DNA of 64,000 nucleotides from Siphonodentalium dalli (taxonomy: Eukaryota > Mollusca > Scaphopoda > Gadilida > Siphonodentaliidae). The translations under genes and the position numbers were made by a program. Of this stretch, positions 24,040 through 37,429 are shown piece after piece (positions within the stretch are counted from its first letter, which is position 1; the number at the start of each line of letters is the position of its first letter). The notes below the pieces were generated by a model that made no database searches, was not told the origin of the DNA, and saw only the letters and a list, made by a program, of their open reading frames with translations. Where the stretch lies: assembly GCA_032622095.1 (NCBI GenBank), contig CP136069.1:201548690-201612689 (forward strand), in the 5' to 3' direction.

Positions 24040-24560
24040 CGAAGGTCACGTGACATTGGCGGCCATCTTGGATTAGTGGCTATTTGCCGGTATATGTACA
24101 GTTTGTGTGGGTATGATTGGGTGTGTTGTTTGTTTTCTAATTTTCAACCCAATTATACGATATCCAACAGTAAGGTACACGGGAGTAACCTATATGAACC
24201 CACTTGGACATAAAATAGGTCACCTTGGCGTCCATCTTGGATTTATGCAAGTTGCCACCTATTTGTAGCAAAATGGGATACAATGGTGCACTTTGTTGAG
24301 TTCGTGCTTTTGTTGCTTGAATATTCCCTGATAGGTACAATTCCAAATATATATATATATATAGCCATACCCATATGTATATATACATGCAGGGGGACAT
24401 ATGACCCTGCTCCACCCCTTATAAGTCACGTGATCTTGACGGCCATCTTGAATTTCAGGAAAATTGAGTTTTACGATGATTTGTGTGAATTATATGGGTC
24501 ACGCGGGCGTACGCATGGTCAACTACCCAGCATAATTAATTTAGTTGCCTGTTATCACCA
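24040..24560 (+). repeat. Degenerate ~170-210-bp repeat (GGCCATCTTGGAT)
   Basis: Three phrases of the form GTCACGTGACATTGGCGGCC ATCTTGGATT recur at about 24047, 24217 and 24424. Similar phrases on the other strand lie at 36990-37190, next to a Helitron 5' end, so these are probably interior repeats of the same kind of element. Confidence 0.6.
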
Positions 24561-24604
24561 CTGGAAAACGATACAATAGACAAGGGTTGTTCAAAATCAG
24601 TAAA

Positions 24605-25400
24605 GGTGTATTATAAATAATAGGTATAAGTATCTTATGCGCCGCAGGTGCCCCTCGATCATTAGAGTATAGAGGTTAGTTATCCACCCGCCACCCTATC
24701 CCGCCACCCATATTATCTTATGCGCCGCAGGCGCCCCTATAGAGGCTACTGCCCACATAAATAATAGGTATAAGTATCTTATGCGCCGCAGGCGCCCCTC
24801 GATCATTAGAGTATAGAGGTTAGTTACCCACCCACCTCCCCATCCCGCCACCCCATATTAACTTATGCGCCGCAGGCGCCCCTACAGAGGCTACTGCCAC
24901 ATAAATAATATATATATAAGTATCTTGTGCGCCGCATGCGCCCCTCGATCCATAGAGTGTAGAGGTTATTTACCCACCCACCTCCCCATCCCGCCACCCA
25001 TAGTATCTTATGCGCCGCAGACGCCACCATAGAGGCTACTGCCACATAAATACTAGGTATAAGTATCTTATGCGCCGCAGGCGCCCCTCGATCATTAGAG
25101 TATAAAGGTTAGTTATACATCCACCACCCCATCCCGCCACCTATAGTATATTATGCGCCGCAGGCGCCCCTATAGAGGCTACTGCCCACATACATAATAG
25201 GTATAAGTATATTATGCGCCGCAGGGGCCACTCGATCATTAGAGTATAGAGGTTAGTTACCCACCCGCCACCCCATCCCGCCACCCATAGTATCTTATGC
25301 GCCGCAGGAGCCCCTATAGAGGCTACTGCCCACATAAATAATAGGTATACGTATAGTATGCGCCGCAGGCGCCCCCCCCCCATAATTAGAGTATAGAGGT
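24605..25400 (+). repeat. 143-bp satellite with TATGCGCCGCAGGCGCCCC
   Basis: Five and a half copies of a unit about 141-147 bp long. Each contains two TTATGCGCCGCAGGCGCCCC boxes, spaced alternately about 82 and 60 bp. The box core GCGCCGCAGGCGC is almost palindromic. The array is markedly GC-rich for this intron. Confidence 0.93.
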
Positions 25401-26061
25401 AATAACAATAACTTCTTCAGTCCTGAGTCTTTTGCGAGCAGCCATTTTCGACTGATAACCACGTGCTAACAACAATGACGCAATATTCCGGCTCTGATTG
25501 TACTCCTATAACGTCAGAATAGCATGACCTTGAGGACATTGTCGCTTTAAATTGTTCGCGCGTAATAGTACTACAGATAAATACATTGTACACTGTCAAA
25601 CATGCCGGAAAGAAGAGTTATATCCCATACATTAGACTACATACCAAATTCGCAAAAATGCGCGATTGGCAGCGTCTTCGAAGTTCGTATTTATGCGCGT
25701 TTGGCAGCGAAAGAGTTAAGTCGAAAGGGTCCTTACGTTTACATGCAATTTTAAAATGATTGCTTTGTGAATTGGGTTATCTCTCTTCCACAAGATTCAC
25801 TCTTCCCCACTAATCATGTACAACTATAATAGTTACATTGCATTTGCCAGACATTGTGACATTGTCGTTGCATGTTTTTTTCAATGAGAGAATGCAGTGC
25901 TATTGATGGCTGTCAATCCTATTATACGCCCACACAATTCATTCGCTACAACTGGATTTTATTATGTCTACATGCAGGAAACGGTGTACATCCGTTTCAA
26001 TCATATACTGTTATGTGCATTTGCATTCAGTGTGATGTCAGTTAAATATAATGTGAATGGT

Positions 26062-26118
26062 ATATACATGGACTCACACGGTGGGGTATATATACATGGA
26101 CTCACCCGGTGGGGTATA
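26062..26118 (-). repeat. 28-bp tandem duplication at exon 3 donor
   Basis: TATACATGGACTCAC followed by CGGTGGGGTATA occurs at 26063 and 26091. The duplication copies the donor and the last exon bases, giving two GTGAGT sites 28 bp apart on the minus strand. Confidence 0.95.
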
Positions 26119-26318
26119 TTCCGTTTCTCCAACTAATAAGTAGTTGTTTCCACCTTCTGGTCGCCATATTTGCAACTTTATGTCGTCTTTGTTTGTTGCC
26201 ATGATATTAACCCTCCACTGGGTTAGTACGCCACAACAGCCAATCATATGAGTCGTTCTTCCCTCTGGTGGACTGCTGGTTGGTCCACGCCCCTGGTCCA
26301 GTATTATTACTGTCATAT
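26106..26318 (-). CDS. Exon 3: N-terminal extracellular beta domain, part 1
   Basis: The exon is 213 nt, phase 1 to phase 1, with acceptor CATGCAG and donor GTGAGT. The peptide contains a Cys-Cys pair followed by GVLTQWRVNIMA and then LQIWRPEGGNNYLLVGE. This W-R / Q-I-W-R-P / L-V-G-E pattern resembles an N-terminal domain I recall from large extracellular proteins of marine invertebrates, but I cannot give it a family name. The donor sits in a 28-bp tandem duplication, so a second GTGAGT lies 28 bp downstream (26077-26072). Using that second donor would change the phase from 1 to 2. Confidence 0.88.
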
Positions 26319-27841
26319 CTGCATGTGCACAAGTGAGAGTAGCAATAGGCAACGATTTGTATCAAAACTATATTTCAAAGATTGAGTTGCAGTTTCTGCA
26401 GCTTCAGGGTGTGAGTAATATGAAACAAAGTCATAAGTACCGACACAAATGACATTTTTGTCAAATAATTGGACGGGGGGTCAGGGATCGACAATCGCTT
26501 TTTTTAGGAATGGCAACAGTCTGACAATACAGCATTACGGCAAACATTTCGGATCGTTATGGCAAACCTATATATTGTTCTCACAATAATGCAGAAACAA
26601 AACTTGCCTTTCATAGAAATAGAACATTTTGATCAAAATCCAAGTATACCACCATCAAACATGTGCTATAGTGGAATGTCAGGGTTAATATTTGCCTGAG
26701 AGTCGTGTAGAATACGTTAATAGAACCAATTACCAACTAATCAATAAGAGTGTGGGCCCAAATCAATGGCACGTGGAAACTTCCTCACTGGTCTGAGAAT
26801 AGCGAATCAGGTGGGACTGATTCGGAAATTGGCTAAGAAGTATATCGAATCACAGACCAGTCATGTGACTTGAATGAGAAGTCGCTTTAAAGTATTATGT
26901 TTGTTTTATATCTGGGCTTTTCGATTGTAGTTCTCTAAGTGGCCGGATGGCCCCACATCTGATTCCAGGTGATTTCTCTAACTGCTAGCTTGTGAAACTT
27001 TGATGTGGTAAATATATTTCCATGCATTCTTTGATGTTACAATAACAGATTGTGTATCAACAAAACTGTGTCTGGACCTGCGACCCAACGCGGAGAGACG
27101 ATAGACGGCCGATTATAGGACAAACAGATTAAAACACAAATCTGTTTTCAGGTATGGTGACAATATACTATCAAACTTTTGCCATTCCTGTATGCTTTCT
27201 CTATTATCAGGCACGATTGCAACATTTGTTTGAGACTTTTTTCATACACGTGGAATTATTTGATGATGACCAAACTGTACCCCACCAAAACTGTGAATAA
27301 ATCCTACTTGTTCAACATTATGGGGATATTCAGGCAAATTGCTACCTACCCGATTGCGAAACTATAATATTGGTTTCATTGTCAGGCATTTGTGATTGAC
27401 CAATAAGTGATTATTCATTAATCGTCAACGTGTGGATGGAGTAAAATATGGCCCGATGTTTTGACAACTTAGGGCAAGTGGTGGGCTTACTTTGGTTTGT
27501 ATATCTATTTAAAATTATGGATTGTTACTTGTAGACCAGCCACAAGTACACATATATTAAAGTATCGCTGTATTGATCATATGAACTGATCGCGAGATGA
27601 CCATAGCCTTATTCTTATTATGTCTGTCTTTTAAATAGGGCCAGAATCAACTCCTCGAATACAATGGACCACTATCGTTATTTACCACCCTGTATACTGT
27701 ATGGTTGTTGAGTTGGAAAAATATGCCACCCTGTACTCTTATTCCGCACTATATTCTTAAATGAACACCGAGATAAGTGTGGATAACATATTCCACACGG
27801 AGGTTCCATAGTATGTACACCCAAACCACTAGTCTTAAATC
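26319..27841. other. Intron 2 sequence without a recognised gene
   Basis: No exon, convincing frame or strong repeat is visible. It contains ordinary AT-rich sequence and a short G run near 26474. Confidence 0.4.
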
Positions 27842-28205
27842 ACTTTGATTAGGTGAAAGTAACCCTCCAGCACTGTGTGTAGGCGGGAGTTAACATTTCA
27901 ACATGTGGTTATGCGAGGGTTACCAATTCAGCACGTTGTTTAGACGAGAGCGACACCTCCGGTACTGTGTGGGTGACCCCTCAATCAATTTGTTCGGTGA
28001 AAGTGACCCATTCAGCGCATTGTTTTGATAAAAGTAACCATCTTCCAGCACTTTGTTTAGGTGAGGTCCTCGTGTGCCCTTTGTGTATAGCTGAGTGTTT
28101 CCCTTCCAACACTTTGTTTTTGATGCAAGTGACCTTTTCAGCATGTGGTTTACGTGAGATTGACCCTTTTACCGCGTTGTTGAGGTGACACTGACCCCCT
28201 TCAAC
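27842..28205 (+). repeat. Degenerate ~35-40-bp repeat next to exon 2
   Basis: About nine loose copies of a phrase like GTGAAAGTGACCCTTCAGCA followed by CTTTGTTTAG. Copies are highly diverged, so the boundaries are approximate. It ends about 20 bp from the exon 2 donor. Confidence 0.7.
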
Positions 28206-28227
28206 GCCACTAACGCGCCTAACTTAC

Positions 28228-28299
28228 CGTTGTTCCCATTAATAATCCGTTCTTCACGGTCAGTGCTGTAATCGCCGATCTTGGATGTTGTCCCACAAT
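28228..28299 (-). CDS. Exon 2: start of mature N-terminus
   Basis: Acceptor TTTCAG and donor GTAAGT bound 72 nt in phase 1 to phase 1. The peptide starts CGTTSKIGDYSTDREERI and is polar with one cysteine, as expected just after a signal peptide. No domain family can be named from this piece alone. It is flanked on the donor side by a degenerate short repeat array (27842-28205) and, 225 bp upstream of the acceptor, by the 42-bp satellite. Confidence 0.85.
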
Positions 28300-28524
28300 C
28301 TGAAAGGAGAAATCATAAACACCTCAAAATAAGTAACTTCTCAATAACACAGTATGATAAACAACGCTGGCCATAGATAAGTTTTTAATGTTTATTGTGA
28401 ATATATCTTATGACCACCTTGGCCTATATGGACGTTATGATAGTATTAAATATTTCATTTCATGATGCATTAATTGTACGACTACGATTTACTAAACGTA
28501 GTCGTAATTCTATCCGTGAGTTGC

Positions 28525-31500
28525 GAATCCTCCCTATTACATGAATGTAAATACAATGAGATGGACGAATCCTCCCTAATACATGAATGTAAATATAATG
28601 TGATGGACGAATCCTCTCTATTACATGAATGTAAATATATTGTGATGGACGGATCCTCCCTATTACATGAATGTAACTATAATGTGATAGACGGATCCTC
28701 CCTATTACATGAATGTAAATATAATGTGATGGACGAATCCTCCCTATTACATGAATGTAAATATAATGTGATGGACGGATCCTCTCTATTACATGAATGT
28801 AAATATATTGTGATGGACGAATCCTCCCTATTACATGAATGTAACTATAATGTGATGGACGAATCCTCCCTATTACATGAATGTTAATATAATGTGATGG
28901 ACGAATCCTCCCCATTACATGAATGTAAATATAATGTGATGGACGAATCCTCCCTATTACATGAATGTTAATATAATGTGATGGACGAATCCTCCCTATT
29001 ACATGAATGTAAATATAATGTGATGGACGAATCCTCCCTATTACATGAATGTTAATATAATTTGATGGACGAATCCTCCCTATTTCATGAATGTAAATAT
29101 AATGTGATGGACGAATCCTCCCTATTACATGAATGTAAATATAATGTGATAGACGAATCCTCCCTATTACATGAATGTAAATACAATGAGATGGCGAATC
29201 CTCCCTAATACATGAATGTTAATATAATGTGATGGACGGATCCTCCCTATTACATTAATGTAAATATAATGTGATAGACGGATCCTCCCTATTACATGAA
29301 TGTAAATATAATGTGATGGACGAATCCTCCCTATTACATGAATGTAAATATAATGTGATGGACGGATCCTCCCTATTACATGAATGTAAATATAATGTGA
29401 TGGACGAATCCTCCCTATTACGTGAATGTAAATATAATGTGATGGACGAATCCTCCCAATTACATGAATGTAAATATAATGTGATGGAAGAATCCTCCCT
29501 ATTCCATGAATGTAAATATAATGTGATGGACGAATCCTCCCAATTACATGAATGTAAATATAATGTGATGGACGAATCCTCCCTATTACAGGAATGTAAA
29601 TATAATGTGATGGACGAATCCTCCCTATTACATGAATGTAAATATAATGTGATGGACGAATCCTCCCTATTACATGAATGTAAATATATTGTGATGGACG
29701 GATCCTCCATATTACATGAATGTAAATATAATGTGATGGATGAATCCTCCCTATTACAGGAATGTAAATATATTGTGATGGACGAATCATCCATATTACA
29801 TGAATGTAAATATAATTTGATGGACGAATCCTCCCTATTACATGAATGTAAATATTATGTGATGGACGGATCCTCCCTATTACATGAATGTAAATATAAT
29901 GTGATGGACGAACCCTCCCTATTACATGAATGTAAATATAATGTGATGGACGAATCCTCCCTATTACATGAATGTAAATATATTGTGATGGACGAATCAT
30001 CCCTATTACATGAATGTAAATATAATGTGATGGACGAATCCTCCCTATTACATGAATGTAAATATTATGTGATGGACGGATCCTCCCTATTACATGAATG
30101 TAAATATAATGTGATGGACGAACCCTCCCTATTACATGAATGTAAATATAATGTGATGGACGAATCCTCCCTATTACATGAATGTAAATATAATGTGATG
30201 GACGGATCCTCCATATTACATGAATGTAAATATAATGTGATGGACGAATCCTCCCTATTACATGAATGTAAATATAATGTGATGGGCGAATCCTCCCTAT
30301 TACATGAATGTAAATATAATGTGATGGACGAATCCTCCCTATTACATGAATGTAAATATAATGTGATGGACGAATCTCCCTATTACATGAATGTAAATAT
30401 AATGTGATGGACGAATCCTCCCTATTACATGAATGTAAATATAATGTGATGGACGAATACTCCCTATTACATGAATGTAAATATAATGTGATGGACGAAT
30501 CCTCCCTATTACATGAATGTAAATATAATGTGATGGACGAATCCTCTCAATTACATGAATGTAAATATATTGTGATGGACGAATCCTCCCTATTACATGA
30601 ATGTATATATAATGTGATGGACGAATCCTCCCTATTACATAAATGTAAATATAATGTGATGGACGGATCCTCCCTATTACATGAATGTAAATATAATGTG
30701 ATGGACGGATCCACCCTATTACATGAATGTAAATATATTGAGATGGACGAATCCTCCCTATTACATGAATGTAAATATATTGTGATGGACGAATCATCCC
30801 TGTTACATGAATGTAACTATAATGTGATGGACGAATCCTCCCTATTACATGAATGTAAATATAATGAGATGGACGAATCCACCCTATTACATGAATGTAA
30901 ATATATTGTGATGGACGAATCATCCCTATTACATGAATGTAAATATAATGTGATGGACGAATCCTCCCTATTACATGAATGTAAATATTATGTGATGGAC
31001 GGATCCTCCCTATTACATGAATGTAAATATAATGTGATGGACGAACCCTCCTATTACATGAATGTAAATATAATGTGATGGACGAATCCTCCCTATTACA
31101 TGAATGTAAATATAATGTGATGGACGGATCCTCCATATTACATGAAGGTAAATATAATGTGATGGACGGATCCTCCATATTACATGAATGTAAATATAAT
31201 GTGATGGACGGATCCTCCATATTACATGAATGTAAATATATTGTGATGGACGAATCCTCCCTATTACATGAATGTAAATATAATGTGATGGACGAATCCT
31301 CCCTATTACATGAATGTAAATATAATGTGATGGACGAATCCTCCCTATTACATGAATGTAACTATAATGTGATGGACGAATCCTCCATATTACATGAATG
31401 TAACTATAATGCGATGGACGAATCCTCCCTATTACATGAATGTAACTATAATGTGATGAACGAATCCTCCCTATTACATGAATGTAAATATAATGTGATG

Positions 31501-34500
31501 GACGGATCCTCCCTATTACATGAATGTAAATATAATGTGATGGACGAATCCTCTCTATTACGTGAATGTAAATATAATGTGATGGACGAATCCTCCCTAT
31601 TCCATGAATGTAAATATAATGTGATGGACGAATCCTCCCTATTACGTGAATGTAAATATAATGTGATGGACGAATCCTCCCTATTCCATGAATGTAAATA
31701 TAAGGTAATGGACGGATCCTCCCTATTACATGAATGTAAATATAATGTGATGGACGAATCCTCCCTATTACATGAATGTAAATATAATGTGATGGACGAA
31801 TCCTCACTATTACATGAATGTAAATATAATGTGATGGACGGATCCTCCCTATTACATGAATGTAAATATAATGTGATGGACGAATCCGCCCTATTACATG
31901 AATGTAAATATAATGTGATGGACGAATCCACCCTATTACATGAATGTAACTATAATGTGATGGACGAATCCTCCATATATAGGCTCCATATTACATGAAT
32001 GGAAATATAATGTGATGGACGAATCCTCCTTATTACACGAATGTAAATATAATGTGATGGACGAATCCTCCCTATTACATGAATGTAAATATAATGTGAT
32101 GGACGAATCCTCCCTATTACATGAATGTAACTATAATGTGATAGACGAATCCTCCCTATTACATGAAAGTAAATATAATGTGATGGACGTATCCTCCCTA
32201 TTACATGAATGTAAATATAATGTGATGGACGGATCCTCCATATTACATGAATGTAACTATAATGTGATAGACGAATCCTCCATATTACATGAATGTAAAT
32301 ATAATGTGATGGACGAATCCTCCCTATTACATGAATGTAACTATAATGTGATAGACGAATCCTCCATATTACATGAATGTAAATATAATGTGATGGACGA
32401 ATCCACCATATTACATGAATGTAACTATAATGTGATGGACGAATCCTCCCTATTACATGAATGTAAATATAATGTGATGGACGAATCCTCCCTATTACAT
32501 GAATGTAAATATAATGTGATAGACGAATCCTCCATATTACATGAATGTAAATATAATGTGATGGACGAATCCTTCCTATTACATTAATGTAAATATAATG
32601 TGATGGACGAATCCTCCATATTACATGAATGTAACTATAATGTGATGGACGAATCCTCCCTATTACATGAATGTAACTATAATGTGATAGACGAATCCTC
32701 CATATTACATGAATGTAAATATAGTGTGATGTACGAATCCACCCTATTACATGAATGTAACTATAATGTGATGGACGAATCCTCCCTATTACATGAATGT
32801 AAATATAATGTGATGGACGAATCCTTACTATTACATGAATGTAAATATAATGTGATGGACGAATCCTCCCTATTACATGAATGTAAATATAATGTGATGG
32901 ACGAATCCACCCTATTACATGAATGTAACTATAATGTGATAGACGAATCCTCCATATTACATGAATGTAAATATAATGTGATGGACGAATCCTCCCTATT
33001 ACATGAATGGTAATATAATGTGATGGACGAATCATCTCTATTACATGAATGTAAATATAATGTGATGGACGTATCCTCCCTATTACATGAATGTAAATAT
33101 AATGTGATGGGCGGATCCACCTATTACATGAATGTTAATATAATGTGATAGACGAATCCTCCCTATTACACGAATGTAACTATAATGTGATAGACGAATC
33201 CTCCCTATTACATGAATGTTAATATAATGTGATGGACGAATCCTCTCTATTACATGAATGTAAATATAATGTGATGGACGTATCCTCCCTATTACATGAA
33301 TGTAAATATAATGTGATGGGCGGATCCACCTATTACATGAATGTTAATATAATGTGATAGACGAATCCTCTCTATTACATGAATGTTAATATAATGTGAT
33401 AGACGAATCCTCCCTATTACATGAATGTAACTATAATGTGATAGACGAATCCTCCCTATTACATGAATGTTAATATAATGTGATGGACGAATCCTCCCTA
33501 TTACGTGAATGTAAATATAATGTGATGGATGAATCCTCCCTATTACATGAATGTAACTATAATGTGATGGACGAATCCTCTCTATTACAAGAATGTAAAT
33601 ATAATATGATGGACGTATCCTCCCTATTACATGAATGTAAATATAATGTGATGGACGGATCCTCCATATTTCATGAATGTAACTATAATGTGATGGACGA
33701 ATCCTCCATATTACATGAATGTAAATATAATGTGATGGACGAATCCTCCCTATTACATGAATGTAACTAAAATGTGATAGACGAATCCTCCATATTACAT
33801 GAATGTAAATATAATGTGATGGACGAATCCACCCTATTACATGAATGTAAATATAATGTGATGGACGAATCCTCCCTATTACATGAATGTAAATATAATG
33901 TGATGGACGAATCCTCCCCAATACATGAATGTAAATATAATGTGATGGACGAATCCTCCCTATTACATGAATGTAAATATAATGTGATGGACGAATCCTC
34001 CCTATTACATGAATGTAAATATAATGTGATGGACGAATCCACCCTATTACATGAATGTAAATATAATGTGATGGACGAATCCTCCCTATTACATGAATGT
34101 AAATATAATGTGATGGACGAATCCTCCCTATTACATGAATGTAAATATAATGTGATGGACGAATCCACCCTATTACATGAATGTAAATATAATTTGATGG
34201 ACGGATACTCCGTAATACATGAGTGTAAATATAGTGTGATGGACGAATCCTCCATATTACATGAATGTAAATATAATGTGATGGACGAATCCACCCTATT
34301 ACATGAATGTAAATATAATGTGATGGACGAATCCTCCCTACTACATGAATGTAAATATAATGTGATGGACGAATCCTCCCTATTACATGAATGTAAATAT
34401 AATGTGATGGACGAATCCTACCTATTACATGAATGTAAATATAATGTGATGGACGGATCATCCCTATTACATGAATGTAAATATAATGTGATGGACGAAT

Positions 34501-35168
34501 CCCCCATATTGCATGAATGTAAATATAATGTGATGGACGAATCCTCCCTATTACATGAATGTAAATATAATGTGATGGACGAATCCTCACTATTACATGA
34601 ATGTAAATATAATGTGATGGACGAATCCCCCATATTGCATGAATATAAATATAATGTGATGGACGAATCCTCCCTATTACATGAATGTAAATATAATGTG
34701 ATGGACGGATCCTCCCTATTACATCAATATAAATATAATGTGATGGACGAATCCTCCCTATTACATGAATGTAAATATAATGTGATGGACGTATCCTCAC
34801 TATTACATGAATGTAAATATAATGTGATGGACGAATCCACCCTATTACATGAATGTAAATATAATGTGATGGACGGATCCTCCCTATTACATGAATGTAA
34901 ATATAATGTGATGGACGAATCCTCCCTATTACATGAATGTAAATATAATGTGATGGGCGGATCCACCTATTACATGAATGTAAATATAATGTGATGGACG
35001 GATCCTCCCTATTACATGAATGTAAATATAATGTGATGGACGGATCCACCCTATTACATGAATGTAAATATAATGTGAGTTTCGAATACTCCCTATTACG
35101 TGAATGTAAATATAATGTGAGTCTCGAATCCTCCCTATGACATGAATGTAAATATAATGTGATGGACG
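28525..35168 (+). repeat. 42-bp satellite, about 158 copies (6.6 kb)
   Basis: The unit is GAATCCTCCCTATTACATGA followed by ATGTAAATATAATGTGATGGAC. As 42 is a multiple of three, one plus frame (a 14-residue repeat MDESSLLHECKYNV) and two minus frames (GRIRPSHYIYIHVI and NREDSSITLYLHSC) stay open for hundreds of codons. These are the long frames in this region and are not genes. Variants such as AATATTATGTG followed by GAACCCTCCC recur together near 29852, 30062 and 30986, showing higher-order duplication. One irregular break lies at 31973-32011. The array is inside intron 1. Confidence 0.97.
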
Positions 35169-35489
35169 TAGACAGACGTGTGGTATGTAGTATAATCGTT
35201 GCGATGATTTTGGAGGGTGAACCTAGACAAATTGTTATAAAGCCAGTGTTGGTGTCATCTTGACGCGGGATGTTTGGACAACAATATATCTAAAATCCGC
35301 TTTGGGGAATTTTGTTTACATTATTTTGAATACAGGGCGTTTCGTCATTATGAAAAAAAAGTTCGTATTGTAGATACATACAAACAGTTTACTTGTGTTA
35401 GCTCGAAATCCACTTATGTGTGACAAGTTCGCATGGATAGTTGTCGTATGATGATACGATAGCATGAGCCACCACAGTGTAAGCCATGT

Positions 35490-35615
35490 GCCCCACTAAT
35501 AAAGAGCGTTGAGTACACCATACATGTACAATTGTACATAAAGAGCGTTCTGCGGGCGTTGGAGGACAACACCACAATAATCCATGTGTGCACTCCAGTA
35601 ATAAAGAGCGTTATC
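35490..35615 (+). repeat. Three AATAAAGAGCGTT motifs in tandem
   Basis: Motif copies at about 35499, 35539 and 35601 within loosely similar 40-60-base contexts (CACTAATAAAGAGCGTT). The same motif, often reversed as AACGCTCTTTATT, is spread over the window. Confidence 0.7.
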
Positions 35616-35771
35616 ATACATGTATAACGCCATAACTCACTTCACTGCAGCTGTGCAAGCCACGGGTCGAATTGTTCAGTTATTTCTCATTTATCACTTC
35701 GATTTTGTATCTCTACTTGTGAAAGTTGTTAAAGTAGCCTTTTTAAGAGTAGTATGCACAGATTTGCAAAG

Positions 35772-36920
35772 ATACACGATGCAATGGCCGTTCTTGATGG
35801 CGGAGCTCTTTTCCATAGAGTTAAGTGGATAAAAAATAAACATACAAAGAAGTAGCCACTCAATATCAGAAGTACGTCCGAACAAAGAATGGCTCGGGTT
35901 GCATCGTGATGGATGGTTATGGTCATGGCCCGTCTATTAAATATCACGGGGACAGCAGGCGATATGGCAAAACATGTGCCAAAGTTCGAGTCGCAGAGAG
36001 CCACAATAACCAGCAAATTTTCCTCTCAAATGAGAGAAACAAAAGTCAGTTCATGAACTTGCTTGGACGCCTATTATCTGGTGATGGGCATGCAGTTCAT
36101 AACAGCAGTGGTGACGCCGATACTCTGATAGTTTATCCTGCTCTAGAGTTTACATCACATGGAAGAAACGTTATCGCTGACGATACAGATCTGATTATTC
36201 GTTTGAACCATCACTGGAAATCCAACATGGCCGACATATTTTTCCAATCTAATGCTCGCAATCTGGCCATATGACGAATCGGTGACATCGTTCGCAAGGC
36301 TGGACAGTTCACAACTTCCCATATCCTGTTTGCACATGCACGGAGAGGCTGTGACACCACCTCTGCAATATTGGGAAAACAAGTATCATCAGAAAGTCTG
36401 CTGAAGTTCGCAAAATATCATCACTGATGCAGGAGTCTAGTGCTAATCAGAAAGACACTGGTGTAGTCGGCAGGCGGCTCTTCGTTGTGTAGTGGTAAGA
36501 AAGAAAACTCACTAAATACACTTCGGTATGCGAAGTTTATGGATATTGTATCTTCTGACAAGACTGCGTTAGTGCCCCAAAAACTCCCACCAACATAACG
36601 AGCGGCATACTATCACGGTATCAGATTTCATCTCCAGGGGATGATTTGGAGAACACTGAATAAAGACGTATTGAATGCTGAGAGATGGGGCTGGGAACGT
36701 CGTGGTGCGGATCTTGCCCCAGTCATGACTGATCAGAATGCAGCCCCAGACGAATTGCTCAAGTGTATACGGTGCAAGTGTAAGGTGTCATAAAAAAACC
36801 CATGTGACACCAATGTGTGTACATGTCGCAAACATGGTATGAATGTGTTATCGATTGTGCAGATTGCCGTGGAGAGGGCTGCATGAATTCAGAAGAGGTT
36901 GACACACAAGTGCCGAAATC
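35772..36920 (+). pseudogene. Decayed copy of a multicopy invertebrate gene family (ADDTD protein)
   Basis: A broken reading frame is followable from AMAVLDGGALFHRVKW (about 35772), through a frameshift near 35850, into VMDGYGHGPSIKYHG and then GDADTLIVYPALE and VIADDTDLIIRL. There is a stop at 36272-36274. The same frame then resumes with HILFAHARRGCDTTSAI, and after further stops come GWERRGADLAPVMTDQNAAP and a Cys-rich C-terminus (IRCKCK, CTCRKHGM, DCADCRGEGC). I recall this D-x-D-T / A-D-D-T-D family with a Cys-rich tail as a large unnamed multicopy family in marine invertebrate genomes, probably carried by a transposon. Its function is not known to me. At least four disabling changes are visible. 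Confidence 0.8.
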
Positions 36921-37289
36921 ATGAAGCATTTCTTATTCTGATCATCATTGCCTGATTTCGATCAACAAAATAAACAAAAGAAATAATTTTCATTTTGGCG
37001 GCCATTTTGGTGACCATCTTCGGAATATGTGACTGATAGTTGGTCAGTGTGACTCCCGTGGAATCCTCTGTCAAACGTGATGACATGTGTACGAGAGCAG
37101 TCTCAGTATCCCTACCTCACAACGGACTAATGCTGATTGGGGAATATTTCTAATTGTTGACCGCCATCGTGGACGCCATCTTGAACCATGAACTGTCCCC
37201 AGAGCAAATTTTGGATATCTTATTCCTGATACTTTTCCACACAAAATGAGACCGAAACCAGCTTTATACAAAAACAATCTAGGTTCAAC

Positions 37290-37429
37290 CTCCCGACAAC
37301 GGCGTCACCCGAACTATTATCTTTCTCGTAAAATCTTACCCCTGTTAGACCCTTTGGTGCCATCTAGATGGTCCCCCGTGAATTTCTATAGAACACAGAC
37401 AGACAGACATTCGCAAACATAGATATAGA
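37290..37429 (-). mobile_element. Helitron 5' end, truncated, inverted copy
   Basis: On the minus strand it starts A|TCTATATCTATGTTTGCG, followed by a TGTCTGTCTG run and GTTCTATAGAAATTCAC. It matches the 5' end of the Helitron at 58552 through about 140 bp, including ACCATCTAGATG and ACGAGAAAGATA. No matching CTAG 3' end was found at lower coordinates. Confidence 0.8.

Noticed and set aside
33292-35049. 585-codon minus-strand frame and other frames of 100-400 codons in 28.5-35.2 kb
   Set aside because: They are readings of a 42-bp tandem repeat that is open in several frames on both strands. No non-repetitive coding sequence, signal or domain is present.
28525-35168. CRISPR-like array
   Set aside because: Units are contiguous with no unique spacers, in an intron-bearing animal genome.
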